The notes below the pieces were generated by a model. The model was not told the origin of the DNA. It was given only the letters and a program-made list of their open reading frames with translations, and did no database searches. DNA of 64,000 nt from Symbiodinium natans (taxonomy: Eukaryota; Sar; Dinophyceae; Suessiales; Symbiodiniaceae): the NCBI GenBank assembly GCA_905221605.1, contig CAJNDS010002096.1:124001-188000 (forward strand), in the 5' to 3' direction. The position numbers and the translations under genes are program-made. Of the stretch, positions 1-12,545 are shown piece after piece (within the stretch, counting starts at the first letter, position 1; each line of letters opens with the position of its first letter).

Positions 1-637
1 TAGGAGCTTAGGAGGGGATCTAAACATGAGCATGCCACCGAATGCTCCACACTACACTCGCCTGTGCACTGCACGGGCCGAAGCCGTCTTGGGCGACACG
101 CCCTGCAGCATTCCGCAAAACCCGCGGGCTGACTGAAAGTAAATGGAAGGGTGATGGTTCCAGCATGCTCTAGCGCATGCCAACTTGCAATGCAAGGCTA
201 CCTCCCGGGAATCAGCCACATGCCCTCTGCACACGTCTCTGCATATCTCTGCATAGCTCTGCACATGAGAACGCCTTCAGAGCTCGGCATGGCGAAGCAA
301 CATGGCGCACATCCTTCAACAGACTCACAAACAACAGACGATCAAGCAAGCGTGCTGCATGGCACGAGCCACGCAACAATCTACACTGATCATCATCGAA
401 CCTACATTCATGTGCTCTGAGAATCGAGCTCGGCAGGGCGAGGTTGGAGGAGTCATGAGCACGGACTGGGCGGCAGAACCGAGGTTCACAGATCTTTACA
501 GAGCCAAACAGAGGACTTGACGGGTGGCCGCGAGTTCTGCAGCAGGGAAGGTTCTTGGATGGGGGCTGGGTGATGCAAAGGCCGGAGAATTACATTAGGA
601 TTTTTCGTTTTTTTTGGGAGTTTTTTTTGTTTTTTGC
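1..637. other. No gene recognised, left edge
   Basis: Short ORFs occur on both strands but none has family motifs, and they overlap one another in several frames. The last 40 bases are T-rich and lead into the telomere-like array. Nothing further can be supported. Confidence 0.4.
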
Positions 638-858
638 TTTAGGGTTTAGGGTTTAGGGTTTAGGGTTTAGGGTTTAGGGTTTAGGGTTTAGGGTTTAGGG
701 TTTAGGGTTTAGGGTTTAGGTTTTAGGGTTTAGGGTTTAGGGTTTAGGGTTTGGGGTTTGGGGTTTGGGGTTTGGGGTTTGGGGTTTCGGGTTTCGGGTT
801 TCGGGTTTCGGGTTTCGGGTTTCGGGTTTCGGGTTTAGGGTTTAGGGTTTAGGGTTTA
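638..858 (+). repeat. Interstitial telomere-like array with phased variant blocks
   Basis: Perfect 7-bp units run in blocks. First come TTTAGGG units with one slipped unit around 715-728, then five TTTGGGG units (750-784), seven TTTCGGG units (785-833) and three more TTTAGGG units (834-854), ending in TTTACC. TTTAGGG is the plant and algal telomere unit, also reported for dinoflagellates. The flanks are T-rich on the left and A-rich on the right (gcaaaaaacaaaaac). Sequence continues on both sides, so this is internal or subterminal rather than a chromosome end. The block structure suggests local amplification of point-mutated units. Confidence 0.95.
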
Positions 859-3800
859 CCAGTAGCAAGGGCAAAAAACAAAAACAAATCCCAAAAAAAC
901 ATAAAAATTCCTTTAAAAAAATAGACCTCCTGTAGAGTTTCCTGCGCATTCCTGGGCATCCCGGCATCCGCTTTGGTCACCCGCTCAGGCAGCGGCAGCG
1001 AGCGCTGCACGACACCTGAACTCGGGAGCTTCGCCGCTCTGGGGCTTGAGAGTCTCTCGCACGAGAGCCCAAACAGAGACTAAACAGAGCTCGGCACTGG
1101 CGGGGAGCCCGGACCTCGGGAAGGCTTCCAACATCTCGCCTCTTCGAACCGAACTTGGAATGCAGATGGCGGCAGCCTCCACAGGTCTCAGCCAAGTGGC
1201 CCTCGCGCTGCCTTCTCCACGACCCGTGCAGCAGCCTACTCAAGATTAGTCAAGCAGGAAGTGCAAACTCAACAAGCAACAAGGCTTGACCCTGAAACCC
1301 ACATCCAGAATCCTGAGCCGTGACATCCGGCTCCAAAGACACCAGAGACTTGACAACAAAACACTATGCCTTTAAGCTGAGCTATAGAGTAGCACCACAC
1401 TCAATCCATCTCTATATGCTCAAAGCACCACCAGGACTGGCACATGACGGTCCGACCTGACCCACGAGTGCCCCCCCCCCAAAAGAAAATACATAAAATA
1501 AACATGTGAGCAAGTTTCCTCACCAATTTCATGTGACAGCGCCTCCTGCCCACCCTCGCGAGCAGCCTCGATCTCCTGACAAGTCAAGCTGAACTTTGAT
1601 AGGAGCAACAAGCAGCTCAGCCATCCAGACCTTGCATTCCGACCGTGGACTTGCTGCACTGGCGCAGATCGTGCATTCTCCGATCGACGAGGGCCAGGAT
1701 TCATGAGGGGCGGGATTCCAATGTTCAGACGATGATTGGAAAAACCGGCCTCGCGAAGCCACATCGTGGAGATCTCGGCGCGCGCCCTCTCCACCACCTG
1801 CTGTCTTAGAGAAGGCGTTACCGAAGAGTCTCAATTTTGAGCCACATGTTCTCATGACACCTGAAGTCCGCATCACTAAGCCATGAAGAAGGAATTTGCC
1901 CAGTCGATGCCATTCAGAATCCTCTCGGGCATCCAGCTACATCTCGCGCTCTGTTTGGAAAGCCCTTCTGTACGGTGGCGAGCGAGCCCTTCTTATTTGC
2001 TCTGGTAAGGTAGCACTGAACTGGTGACAAAAGCCTGGCCATTCCTTTAAGCACATTGCACTCTCGTCAGCTCGACCCAAAAAGTATCCTTTCAGGCAGG
2101 GCGTGATGCATGCCCGAAGGCCTCAGTGAAGCCGTGGAAGAAAAGGAAAATATCCTGAGACAAAGCGCTTGCATGCAGCATCCAGCTACCATCAAGCCTC
2201 AAGCCCACGGACTTTTGCCAGTGTGTGAGCACGTGCGTGTGTTGATATGTGTCAGAAGCCGTCCTGCGAGCCATCTGACTCTTTCGAAGGTGGCGGGAAG
2301 ACGGCATCCTCCAGCTGTGCCAGGCTTTGAAGACATGACGGACGTTACGCCGTTACGGCTTTACGCCGTTACGCCCCAAACCAAGCTTCTGGCTGGGTCA
2401 CCGAGAAAGACTGCCAGCTCCTTGTAGGTGACTTGCGTGGCAGGTCAGTTCAACCTACGACCTGCGTGTTTGCCTGCCAGACCTTTTCACGCTGGGGCAA
2501 GCTGAGGAGCATGCCCAGTAGCTTTGAAAGACGTCCAGGCATAGCTCCGCCAAGCGTGCGGCCTACAGCAACTCCACGGTGTCTCCACATGCTCGCAACC
2601 CAGTGCTGCTCGCTTCTCGATATTCTCGCTATTCCGCAATGAGCTCTGCATGCACTGCTAATCTCTGCTTAGCTTGCGGGCTTGCAAGTTCCCAACAGAA
2701 CTCCCACGAGATACCTCGCCCCGCCGGCTGTCCAGGAACTCTTTCAAGTGTTCGTGGAACAAATCCTCCTGTCGGTGAAGAAAGCTAGCACCACGCACAC
2801 ACTGAGCGACCGACAAATGCTTGAGCATGCTTGGCTTAAACGGACGGTAGCCCTCTGCAAGGTGCTCAGACTACATCAGCTCCTCCGATGTCGCGCGGGA
2901 CACCTGCCGATCATACGTCATCCAGCCGACAGCTGTGGCTGAGGCTCAATCAACTCAGACCTCAACTTTGAACCGGCAACCCGACAGAACCAGACCGAGG
3001 CTACGATCCCACAGTTTGCACCTGAATCCTGAACCCGTCCCACGTTGACAAGCTAGATCCAAGTACGGTGAAGTCCGTACTGAGGTCCAACGAGGTTGTG
3101 TGCCGCATCGCATGCGCCTGTGCCCCGAGCTCGTGCAGCGCGGCACGCTGGGCGATCAGCTCCCTGCAGCGCTCCTGCACACCGGCGCTCTTGCCTTAGG
3201 AGACGTGGGGAAAGGGACAAAGAGAGGCCAAGAGAGGAAAAGAAAGGTCGTTCGACTTCTGAGGGTCCCGGCCAAGAAGGCCTTGAACCCTTATGGCATC
3301 AGTGGCCTGGAGGCCCTCGCAGAGCAAGTTGACCTGCTGCATTCCACAGCACACCCATGCACACCCCTTGCAGTGGCGAAGGCCTATGACCAAAATTTGG
3401 CCTGCTTCAGAGGCATCTTTGCCAAAGCGAGGTGCAGAATCGAGAGCTGCGGTCTCAAGGGCGACCTGTGACAGGCTCGACTCGCGTAAGCGCGTGCGGC
3501 TTTCTGCATTTTGGGCGCTTTAGTGTGCTTTGCCGCCTCGTCTGAAGCGTGGCCTCCAGGCTGTGGAGCCGGAAGCCGCGGGGGGCACGTGGTCCTCCAG
3601 CGGCCTCCGACATCTATTTGTTAACCACAGAGATTCCTGTCTATCAGAGCCACACGCGAGCCTCATTCAACTGGTTTCCGATCTTCATGACCTGGCAGCG
3701 ATTCATTCCACCCGGCTTCCACATTGGGACTTCAGAGAGCGGAGCTCAGCTTTTGTGCGGATAAGATTGCCTGGTGGAAGAAGCAATGCAGCGCTTCCTT

Positions 3801-4430
3801 CCTTGAGGTCAGGCCCTCGCGGCAGTGAGAACTTTGACTCAAGGCTTTAAACTTTAACTTAGTGCTGAAGTCAGAACGGCAGGATCGGCCTCAAGCCCGG
3901 AACGCAGAACCTGTGGCTCAGACACATAAAGCTTGAGACGTCCTCTTGCATATGTTTAGACCGTCTTGCCGTCTTGGAGCTTTTCATGCGACCATTTCTT
4001 ACCTCCCACAACTAGGAGGCCTCCAGGTGCTTTCGGCACTTCGCCGCATCGCGATCCCATGATGACTCGATCTGCAAACCTGCGCAGAACTCATTTAGTG
4101 GCTTGTGTCTATAGCGGTGTCAGCATCCTGTTATACTACACCACATACAAGGACTTCACAGGAGACAGTTGAGCCGGCGGCATCTCAATCGCTGGCTGAT
4201 GCCTGGAATGCTGCACACCTCGCCGTAGACATGCAACGTGACTTGCGAACTGCACTCCTGTGAGCGAATCTTCTCCCTGCCGCTACCAACACCACCACAA
4301 CACCACGCACAAAACCTCGTTCCGAGACAGCAGCCAGCAACTTGTACGACACCATACTACGCCATACTGCACCATACTGCCAAAATACTGCACCGCACTC
4401 ACAATCACACTGAGACTTGCAAAAGAGCGC
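859..4430. other. 3.6 kb without recognisable genes
   Basis: Many overlapping ORFs of 60-125 codons occur on both strands with no family motif. A small inverted or tandem repeat of gttacgcc elements lies near 2342-2375. At 3100-3470 a plus-strand ORF is basic and helical in its middle but also open in other frames. I cannot assign any exon here. Confidence 0.4.
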
Positions 4431-4493
4431 CTGGTGCATGAGGCGATGCTCGGCCTCGGCCTCGCAGCGCGACAAGGCCTCCACGCCCTCAGC
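4431..4493 (-). CDS. Candidate coiled-coil exon, unknown gene
   Basis: A 63-nt, 21-codon phase-0 exon. On the minus strand a pyrimidine-rich stretch ends in cggcgcag before GCTGAG, and the exon ends CACCAG before GCGCTC, giving a GC donor. The peptide is rich in Glu and Ala with a helical pattern (AEGVEALSRCEAEAEHRLMH, then Q). Flanking AG|G on both sides is the pattern seen in the firm genes of this window. An open stretch just upstream on the same strand (near 4520-4580) has a similar acidic character but its phase does not join directly. Function is unknown. Confidence 0.4.
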
Positions 4494-6408
4494 CTGCGCC
4501 GATGACAAGAAACAGCGCTTTTCTGGAACCTTCATGGACCTTCTGCCCTAAACCCTCCTCTTCAAACAAAAGAGTCTCTCCAACAAAGAAAACCCGCAAC
4601 AGTTCTGCTAAATACCGCAACCCCGAATATGATCTCGAGACAGCGGGCGCCTCCACGAAGGCTGTGACAGCGTTGCCGGCCTCACAATGGTCCATCTGGT
4701 TGTCATTTGCCGTCACCAGGTCCCACCGCTCACTGCCGCAAGTATCTTTCAGTATCCTGACTAAGTGACATACCTCCAGGTTGCTCTCGACCGCATCGCG
4801 CAGACTCTGCAGACTATCCTCATCCTTGCAGGATCACAAAAACGTCTGGATTGTGTTTTTCTGCCAGTCAATGAAGACTTACAGAGACCGGCGTGGGCTC
4901 TTGTCATTCAGCACACGTCCTACCTCAAAACGCATGGAGCAGCGAAGACTATGCACACATTCAAAACTGTTGACTCCACGGTAGCTCCAAAAAGGCCTTC
5001 GCTGAATACGAGCATCACTGAACCTTATTTACAACTTTTGAATAATTAATGGCAATTCATGGTGATGCAAGGAAGGAGGTCTCAATCGAGTGAACAGTCA
5101 GGTCCTGGTGGATGGTGCACTTCAGAATGGATGCGCAGACGTCCTAAGTGGCGCACAACTCGAATGCGAACCGACATCTTGGAAGCAGACACCAGAAATC
5201 TTCCACATATTTCAATCCCGGCCTGCGGGGTCGGCTGCACGTTCTTCCCAGCCATACGTAGACGAGCCAGGAACAAGCCTGCACTCCTTCACAAGCTTTC
5301 CAGAATGACCACAAGTCAGCGCGTACAGTACTCGCCGCATTTCCCCTCCTTGTCGTCTTGTCATCCAGAAGCCTCTGCTTGAGGAGGCCTGACACAGTAC
5401 GGCACGTGAGCAGGCTGGAACTCCCTTCCCTCCAAATCCTCGAACCTGCCTCGAAATGTCCACCCAGCCTACCCTGAGCCAACCTGTCCACCCCAACCTA
5501 AGAGCCTTGGCCCCAATGCATCTCAAACCAAGAGGTCTGAACCCATGAACCCATCGAGCCCTCCAAAACGCATGAACACGCAAAAAGGAAAAAATGAAAA
5601 AATGCAAAGGCATGGCCGCTGCCTGGCAGAATCGCCACTCGGCCAGGCCCTGGCACACCCACCGTCCGAGAACGGCTTTAAAACAATCGAGCGCTCTGTT
5701 TGTCGGTCGTGCAAGGAGTGCACACAAGCGTTTCTCTTGTGATTCGTGTCTGCTGCATGCAACGCATATGCACAAACCACAGCTTGGTGTGCGTCAGCCA
5801 TCACATAGTCAAGACCATTGTTCGGCACTCACCGCTTGTCATTCGTCATCGTTCTTTCTTGTCATCATCTTGCTCGAGCGCGAGCGGTCCACATTCTCTA
5901 CGTCTCGACTCAAGCTTCAAGCCGCCTGCGGATGCCGCGCTGGATCCGGAATTGGCCTGACCCTCCGTGGAGGTGGACCGCACACCTCGGATCGCAACCC
6001 TGAACTTCCATAACTTCCCTGCATCTTGGGTTGGAATGCGGCAGGAAATGCAACACGACAATCCAAGTCCTTGTCCCTTGGCACTGCAGCTTGCGGTTCG
6101 CCCCACGGAAATCTAAGGATCGCGCTGGAGGAGCTGCTTGGGGTCGAGCGTGGCGGCCGCTGGTTGTGGGTATAAGGACCTGGGCCAGAATTCAGAATCA
6201 CATGCAGATGGCACGGTCCTCTGGCACCTAGCTTGCCTGGAAATGTTTGTGTTAACTTAACGTGCCACACTACACTTTAGCTCAAAGACAAAGGTACATC
6301 CAATTGCTTTTCACTTGCCTGGCGCCCCAAGTGACCTTGAGCTTGGGCCCTGACGTGACCGGAACCAGTATTGCACCTGGTCATCATCCATGCACGCCAC
6401 ATCGGCAC
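4494..6408. other. No supportable gene
   Basis: The longest open frame is 187 codons on the minus strand (5212-5775). It is Trp/Cys/Arg-rich without a motif and overlaps equally open frames, so I treat it as chance. Nothing else is recognised. Confidence 0.35.
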
Positions 6409-6509
6409 CTTTGCTGGAACACTTGCATCATCCTAACCTTATCTTGTGCGTCCTCTGCAACAAAATATTTACCAGTCGACACATCAAGCAACATCCGGCC
6501 ATAGCACGG
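6409..6509 (-). CDS. Candidate internal exon, unknown gene
   Basis: On the minus strand a T-rich stretch ends in gcctttcag directly before CCGTGC, and the frame runs 33 codons plus 2 nt to CAAAG|GTGCCG, a GT donor. The peptide contains GRMLLDVSTGKYFVAEDAQD followed by KVRMMQVFQQ and has balanced composition, unlike the Arg/Ser/Cys-rich shadow frames around it. The opposite strand is also open here, so this is a composition and splice-site argument only. No family recognised. Confidence 0.4.
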
Positions 6510-8895
6510 CTGAAAGGCATGCTCGCTCAAAATGATGCAGTGCTGCGTGTGCCGCTTAATTGTGATTTGGACAAGCGACCCGAGAAAGCAGAGCCAGGTC
6601 GGAGCGGCTGCAGTGGACCCATGCTCGCCGGCGCAATGGCACCTGAGATGGAGTTGTTGACATTGAGCCACTTTGAGCCAGTTTGAGCTACTTGCAGCAG
6701 TCGGCTTCTTCTTGCTATCGTCAGTGGTTCGGGCTTGGAGCTGCACTCAGGAAGGGATCCGCGTTGAGGTCATAGTCGGCATCCGCAAGCGTCCCCTGGC
6801 GGTGTTGACATGACACTGGCGGCGATTCTTGTTGGGCCCAAGACGCAGCAACTCAAAGGCAATGGCAGCTGACAGCTGCAGGTTAAGTAAGGTTTCATGA
6901 AAGGCAGCAGCAGATCTCAAGCCCTTGAATCCGGGCGGTGTTGCCAGCTTCTTCCAGTTGATATTCACCAGGCCGTTGCTTCTGAGTGCACAAGGAAGCT
7001 TACAAGCCAGCTCACAAGGAAGCTCGGAAGGTCGCACAAACCTGTCACGGAGTCTCCAAAAGGAAAGCGAGTGCCTGGGCGGCAGTGCCCCGAACTTCGG
7101 CACCGGCCCCGGCGCTGGCGCCTCAGTTTTCCAAACGCTGAAACGGCCCCAAGAGATTTCAAGATTCCAAGAGAGCCCAAGTCAGCTCACAAAGCCGGAC
7201 GAGCGAAGGGCTTGGTCTAGGTGCCCACAAGCACGGCTAGCGTAGCTGGCCGCGATGCCGATTGTACAAATTAGACAGCCCGGTCCGACTGAAACAGAAG
7301 AACCAAAAGGATCGCAATGCGACATTCGAGCCCACATCACGAATCTTTAACACAAAGTAGTACTATCCTACAAGTCAGGATGGAGTGAGAGTTTCGGTCT
7401 CTTCACCCAGGGCTCGGTCTGCCTGTCTACTGTCTACCGGTCAACCCTGAAGCTCAAATTGCCCACAAGTCCCGAAGTTCTATGTTCCCCCAAAGATCTC
7501 AGCAGAAAAACACTGCATTCAGAAAAAGCGCCTTGGCCTTGGCCTTCGGAGGTGGCGGGCCCCGGGGCTTTGCCTCTCGAACTGGCCGTGACGAAACCCT
7601 CCCGGTTCTGACCGTTTGTTATGGAGACTCGTGCTCCATGCCTCCGCTTCTCACGATTTTTTGCTATGCGTAGCGGCGTCATTACATGCCAACCGTGCTC
7701 GTCTGCAAAGCTCACAGCAGCAACGATAGCCTTCATGGCCCTGCATAACGTTCCCTCCCACTCTTGCGTTGTCAAGTTTTTTCTCACTCGTCCCCGCGCG
7801 ATCCCGAAGCGATCAACATCTGGAAGGTCTCCTCGGAAACTATGTCTGAGGACTCATCAACAGAACTGCTGAGGTTTTGTAGAACTCAGAGCCGTCTCAG
7901 CAAATCAGCAAGCGAAGCACAACTGATTGTGGAAAGTGCATGCTGCTTCAGGCTTCTTGCAGCAAGGATCCATGTGCCCAGCACCCTCCCAGCCTGCCAC
8001 AACCATCTCAGAATCAAGAAAAGTGAAATCCTATCCATCGTGGTGCATCTGGGAAAACTGTCTGGATTAATGCGTGAAATCAGACAGTAGAGTAGCAGGA
8101 AAAGCTTGCAAGACATGTACATTCGACCATCACCTTCTGCCCGGGCTTTCGTGAAGGGCTCTCGGTGCACCTGAAGCCAAGGGCATTCCAGGGATATGGC
8201 TGTTGGACATCAGAGTGGCGCGTGGCCTCGACGTGCTGCAGCCCTGCAGCCACCAGCCACCCATGCAGGGCAGCTGCTTCCAGACCTTGTCTCCGGTTTC
8301 AAAGCCACGGCTGGTCTCCATCAATAAGGAAACTCGCCGCAATGTTCCTTCAGCGACGAATTACAAACATCGTTAACGTGCTCAGTTTCCTTACTCTGGC
8401 AATCACTGTCTCATCCCATCAAAGCCATACAGCTGTCAAAGTCTTTCCGCTGCAGCAACCCATTCAACAGGCAAGCAGCCATCATGCTCGTAGTGATGGC
8501 CCCTGGCTTCGGACTTCTTGTGGAAAAGCCGTGCATTCTCAGTGGCCTTGCAGACAGTCGGAGAATGCATGGCAGAGACACGCAGGACATGCCTAGCATT
8601 GCCCTCAATGAAAACCACGAGCCAGGCCAGTAGCTCATCAAAGAATTTTGGTGCAACCTATCGGTGAGCCCAGCCGAACCCACAGGGGTCTCTCGACACG
8701 TCGGTTCTGCAAGAGGAAAGAAAAAGTAGCCCCCAGAGAAGCTACTGGCTGCCCGTTGCGGTCACCATCTTGGCCAATCAGCCTCGAAGTCGACGACGAT
8801 GAGCCGGCCATCGGTTCTTGGAGCAAGATCGAGCAAAACTAATCACAGCAACTAATCACACCAATGCTGAGATACTGCAACCGCTCAGCGGGCTC
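6510..8895. other. No supportable gene
   Basis: Overlapping short ORFs on both strands without motifs or convincing splice-site pairs. Confidence 0.35.
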
Positions 8896-9165
8896 TTAAA
8901 CCGCACCGGTCCCAGCTGGGTTTTCTAGGGACAGCCCCTGCTTTTCGGGCTGTACTTGTCCCTGTTGTTGCTTGCCGCGTTCGCCCGGACATATGTCGAG
9001 CAGACTGCGGGGCACTTCGCTAGTGCTTGCAGGGGTTGCATGGGTACCTGGGACTGGTACAGCAGGCGTGATGAATCTGGCTGCTGGGCGAGACGGACTT
9101 GTTGAGATGCCGTTGGTGATGTCTTGCATGCTATTTGGTGTAGGCAACATTCGCAAACTCGAGCT
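8896..9165 (-). CDS. Candidate C-terminal exon, disordered tail
   Basis: Minus-strand frame open for about 90 codons and ending at TAA (8896-8898). The product is rich in Pro, Ser, Thr and Gln (for example NGISTSPSRPAARFITPAVP and GERGKQQQGQVQPEKQG), typical of a low-complexity C-terminal tail. The opposite frame is also open and rich in Gly/Val, as expected for an antisense shadow of a Pro/Ser/Thr-rich frame. The 5' exon edge is not determined. Function unknown. Confidence 0.35.
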   Translation of the reverse strand, partial: SSSLRMLPTPNSMQDITNGISTSPSRPAARFITPAVPVPGTHATPASTSEVPRSLLDICPGERGKQQQGQVQPEKQGLSLENPAGTGAV

Positions 9166-9189
9166 CTGGAGTTTGTCGAGCAATTGCAC

Positions 9190-10407
9190 GTGCCAAGATC
9201 TCGCTCTTTGTTGCTATGGATTCAGCGATGCGGAAGCCTGAAGCGAAAAACCATGAGACTGAACCCTTCAGTTGCACACGGGCTTAGTGGGATCAGTGGC
9301 ATATTGCTGGCATGGCATTCCTTGAAGTGGCAAGTCTTCGATACCAGATGAGCCAGTGCCTTGCTCTCATACAGTAGCCCTGCTGCGGGTGGTCAGCTCG
9401 GCGTCCAGATCACGCGTCGCAGGCTTTTCGCATTTTTGTTTTCTGGAATGCGAAAGTGGCTTATGTAGACCAATTCCACCAAGCGTGGTCCGCAGAGTTT
9501 CGCTGGACATGGCTACAGTGGTTGCAGGTCGTGCACCGTGGATGGAAATGGCCTGTGCAACAACAAATCTTTGCATTCCAGGGACGACAGGTGTCGCGCC
9601 AGATCACGGAGCTGAGCTTCACAGTCACGGATGTGATGGATGCAAAGGAGGCCTGCGAACCAGACTGACGACACGAAGTGGCCAAAAAAGAACGCGAAAG
9701 GGTTCCTTGATGTTCCTTCTTCTGACAAGCTGCTGACAATGGTGTCGAAGTGCCCCAGGATGGTCAAAGGCCCTCGCGTAGCCACCATCCTGGAGCTGAG
9801 GCCAGATGCGCTGATCTTCTCCTCACAAGATGGGAGCACAAGGCATCACAAGGCATAAAGAATCTATCAGAAAGCCCTTCCCCGCATTCCCCGCTGACAA
9901 TCCCATCATATCCCATCATATCCAAGATCCCATCCCAATTCCAAAGCCTGGGGCCACGCCAAGCGCTCCGCTCCTGCATCACCTCGAGCATTCCCGAGGA
10001 TGAATCCTTAGCTGCCAGGTGGCGCTGCAGGGGTACGCTGCTTCAGCTGCCGTTGAAGACTGAACCGTGGCGGTTTACGTCATGCCAGGGCACCAGCCCT
10101 GTGATGTGGCTGCAATTCTCTTGGAGTTCGAAGGATAACAAGCCTGCATGCTGACGCCAAGCATACGAACATATGCCATGATGTCCGACCATGTCAAGAC
10201 ACTTGCCCATGGCCTCTGCAGGAGAGTTCGAGCTCTACCGCGAGTTGAGTCCGGGAGGATGGGCCGGGAAACTCTTTGGAATCACAAGCGAAAGCATGCG
10301 AGCAGGACAACAGCAGGACGGGTCCCTGTCTGAACACGCAGCACCTACAATTTCTTCAACTCACCCGAGAGCAAACATCGCAAATTCGATCGGTAATTAG
10401 GTCTCTA
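9190..10407. other. Coding-looking stretch, strand undecided
   Basis: Between about 9460 and 9860 three frames, one plus and two minus, are open and have protein-like composition. I could not choose between them from splice signals. The rest shows nothing recognisable, apart from a short repeat of cccatcatat near 9900. Confidence 0.3.
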
Positions 10408-10503
10408 CTTGTATATATATATATATATATATTCATATATAGATATAGATAGATAAATATATACATACATATTACATGGCATATATCTATATATATATAT
10501 ATG
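10408..10503. repeat. AT microsatellite
   Basis: Mostly alternating T and A, with tatata runs at both ends and tagata/tacata variants in the middle. No gene overlaps it. Confidence 0.9.
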
Positions 10504-10514
10504 ATACAAGAAGT

Positions 10515-10622
10515 GCGCGAGGGAGAGTGAGAGAGCGAGCGAGCGAGAGAGCGAGAGTGAGCGAGGGAGAGCGAGAGAGAGGGAGAGCGAGCGAGAGAGA
10601 GAGAGAGAGCGAACAAGAGACT
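10515..10622 (+). repeat. Homopurine GA/GAGC tract
   Basis: About 105 bases of nearly pure purine on the plus strand with gagc and gaga units and occasional c or t. It sits directly after the AT microsatellite. Six-frame ORFs across it are low-complexity artefacts. Confidence 0.85.
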
Positions 10623-11879
10623 CGGCCAAGCAGAAGAATGGAGGCGAAGGAGAAGAACTCGCAGCAGAATCGCCCAGGTTGAAAGAAAATGAAAAGTGAA
10701 GGCGCGGAGCAAGTGGAAATGCAACAACTATGGCTCCTGACGGTCGGCAGTGCCCAAGCCCCTGGTCATAACTCTAGAACTAAGCTTTGTTATACGCTTT
10801 GCACACAATTTGGAAATGAGACCCTTGAGCTGACACTTTTGATGGGTTGGAGGAGAGAAAACACTTGCCCATCCACACCAGAATAAGCAAGAAGCCATGG
10901 TGAACCGTTCATTACCAACATGCAAACTGCCGACCTGGATAATCCTGAATGGGCGTAGCTCTGCACATGCACCCCAGAAAGTAACGGGAAACTCAAGAAG
11001 TTGAGCACCTCACGTCCAGAGCGGAACCACGGACGTTGCCGGATCTGGTTGGCAACCCAAGCCTTTCCAGAGCTCCAACGGTTCGGTCTGACCCTGACGA
11101 TTCTGTGTGGAGGTTGAACTCACCGAGCTCAGTGTTGGAGGTTCAGCACATTGGATTAGGGGTGTGCGTCTATGCCACAGTCTAGAAGCCAACGCTGAAA
11201 CTTTGAAGTCCAGGCTCCACTCGCTGCAGCTTCTGGGGCGTGTCCCAAGCTGCTGCTTTTGCATCGAAAGTGCTTCCTTGGATAAATGGAGGCTCAATTC
11301 AGAAGAGCACCACCCACCGTCATGCTCTGACAACAGTCGCGTAGCTTGTGTTCTCTCTCCAGATTCGAAACTCTCCAAGACTCTGGGACCCGCGCACCCC
11401 TCTGCAAAATCATGTCTCCTTTTCTCAAACCCTCCCTTTGCTCTCTCCAGAAGCTCGGAGAGTCCCCGTGCGCGCTGCAAGCGGCAAAGGCTCCTGGCCT
11501 CTGCGTCTCTCGTTCAACAAAATTCGGCTCAGTTCCAACCTCCCGCATTCTCCTACTTTATCCTACTCTGCAAACGGTCGGAAGTCGAGCAGCCAAACCA
11601 ACCCTGGGCCTGCAGCATCGCACCCGAAGCAACTCCCAGATTATGCCGCAGGGCCATGGCGACAATGGGATCGCTGGAACTTTCCTTGTGGGCTGTAGTT
11701 ACATGAATGCTGGACCCTGTAGTTACTGGTTCGCTTCCTGGAGCCAAGCTTAGAAATCGCGGAAGTGAGATTCAACGCCTCAGGAAAAAGAGACTCAAGA
11801 AGCGCTGCGCTGCACAACGCACTTCCTGGATTGATCCCTCAGCCATCAGCTCTAAGTCGCCTTGGGCGGCGGTGGCGCT
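10623..11879. other. No supportable gene
   Basis: Overlapping ORFs of up to 199 codons on both strands with no motifs. The longest plus frame (11107-11706) is Ser-rich and competes with a minus frame of similar length. Confidence 0.35.
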
Positions 11880-12000
11880 CGACGGGGGCAGGGCGCCGAG
11901 GACGTGGAGGAGGGCGCCGCGGAGGGCGCCGCGGAGGGCGCCGCGGAGGGCGCCGCGGAGGGCGCCGAGGAGGGTGCCGAGGAGGGCGCCGCGCAGGCGG
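11880..12000 (+). repeat. GC-rich 12-bp minisatellite
   Basis: Tandem copies of GCGGAGGGCGCC with gaggag variants at the edges. In one plus frame it would encode repeated Glu-Gly-Ala motifs. All six frames are open because the unit length is a multiple of three, so coding status cannot be judged from openness. Confidence 0.85.
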
Positions 12001-12179
12001 AGGGCAGCGCCGAGCAGTCGCGCGAGGAGGGTGCCGATGGCCTGTGGAATTGAATCATGGCTTGGAAGCTTAAGGATTTGGGGATTCGACGCGAAACAAC
12101 ATTGAACTGGGGCCCCGACGCCACCGCCTCTGTCGTCACCGCTGCCTCGGGCCCGGCTGCCGTCTCCTCGTGAGGCAAG

Positions 12180-12545
12180 AGTGTTCTTTGTTGTGTTGCG
12201 GACACGTTTTTTGTTGCGTAGGCCTGACGCGATTTTTGTTTGCTGTGGGGGCCAAAGCGCTTTGTTTTCTGCATTGTGGAAGCCAGGTGCGTCTTTTTGC
12301 TGCGGAGGCCTGGCGCGTTTTCTTCTTTTTGGGTAGGCTTTTTTGCTGTTTGGCGTGGAGGCCGGATGCTTCTTTGCTGCGAAGGCCGAGCGCGTGTTTG
12401 GTTTTGGCTGTGGAGGGCTGGCACGTGTCTGATTTGTGCTGTGGAAGCTTTTTTGCAATGGATGGACATGCAGGACGCGCTTCTTTGATTGTGGATGCCG
12501 AGTGGAGAGCGATTTTTTGTTCCGGGGAGGTTGGGAGCGTGACTT
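12180..12545 (+). repeat. Degenerate ~30-bp tandem repeat
   Basis: About a dozen diverged units of 25-33 bp share the layout T-run, gctg, tggaggcc and gcg. Examples are tttttgctgcggaggcctgg near 12293 and ctttgctgcgaaggccgagc near 12372. Several reading frames stay open through it. It follows within 200 bp of the 12-bp GC minisatellite. I treat it as an old satellite rather than a gene. Confidence 0.65.

Noticed and set aside
638-858. True chromosome end
   Set aside because: Non-telomeric sequence continues on both sides, so the array is internal in this window.
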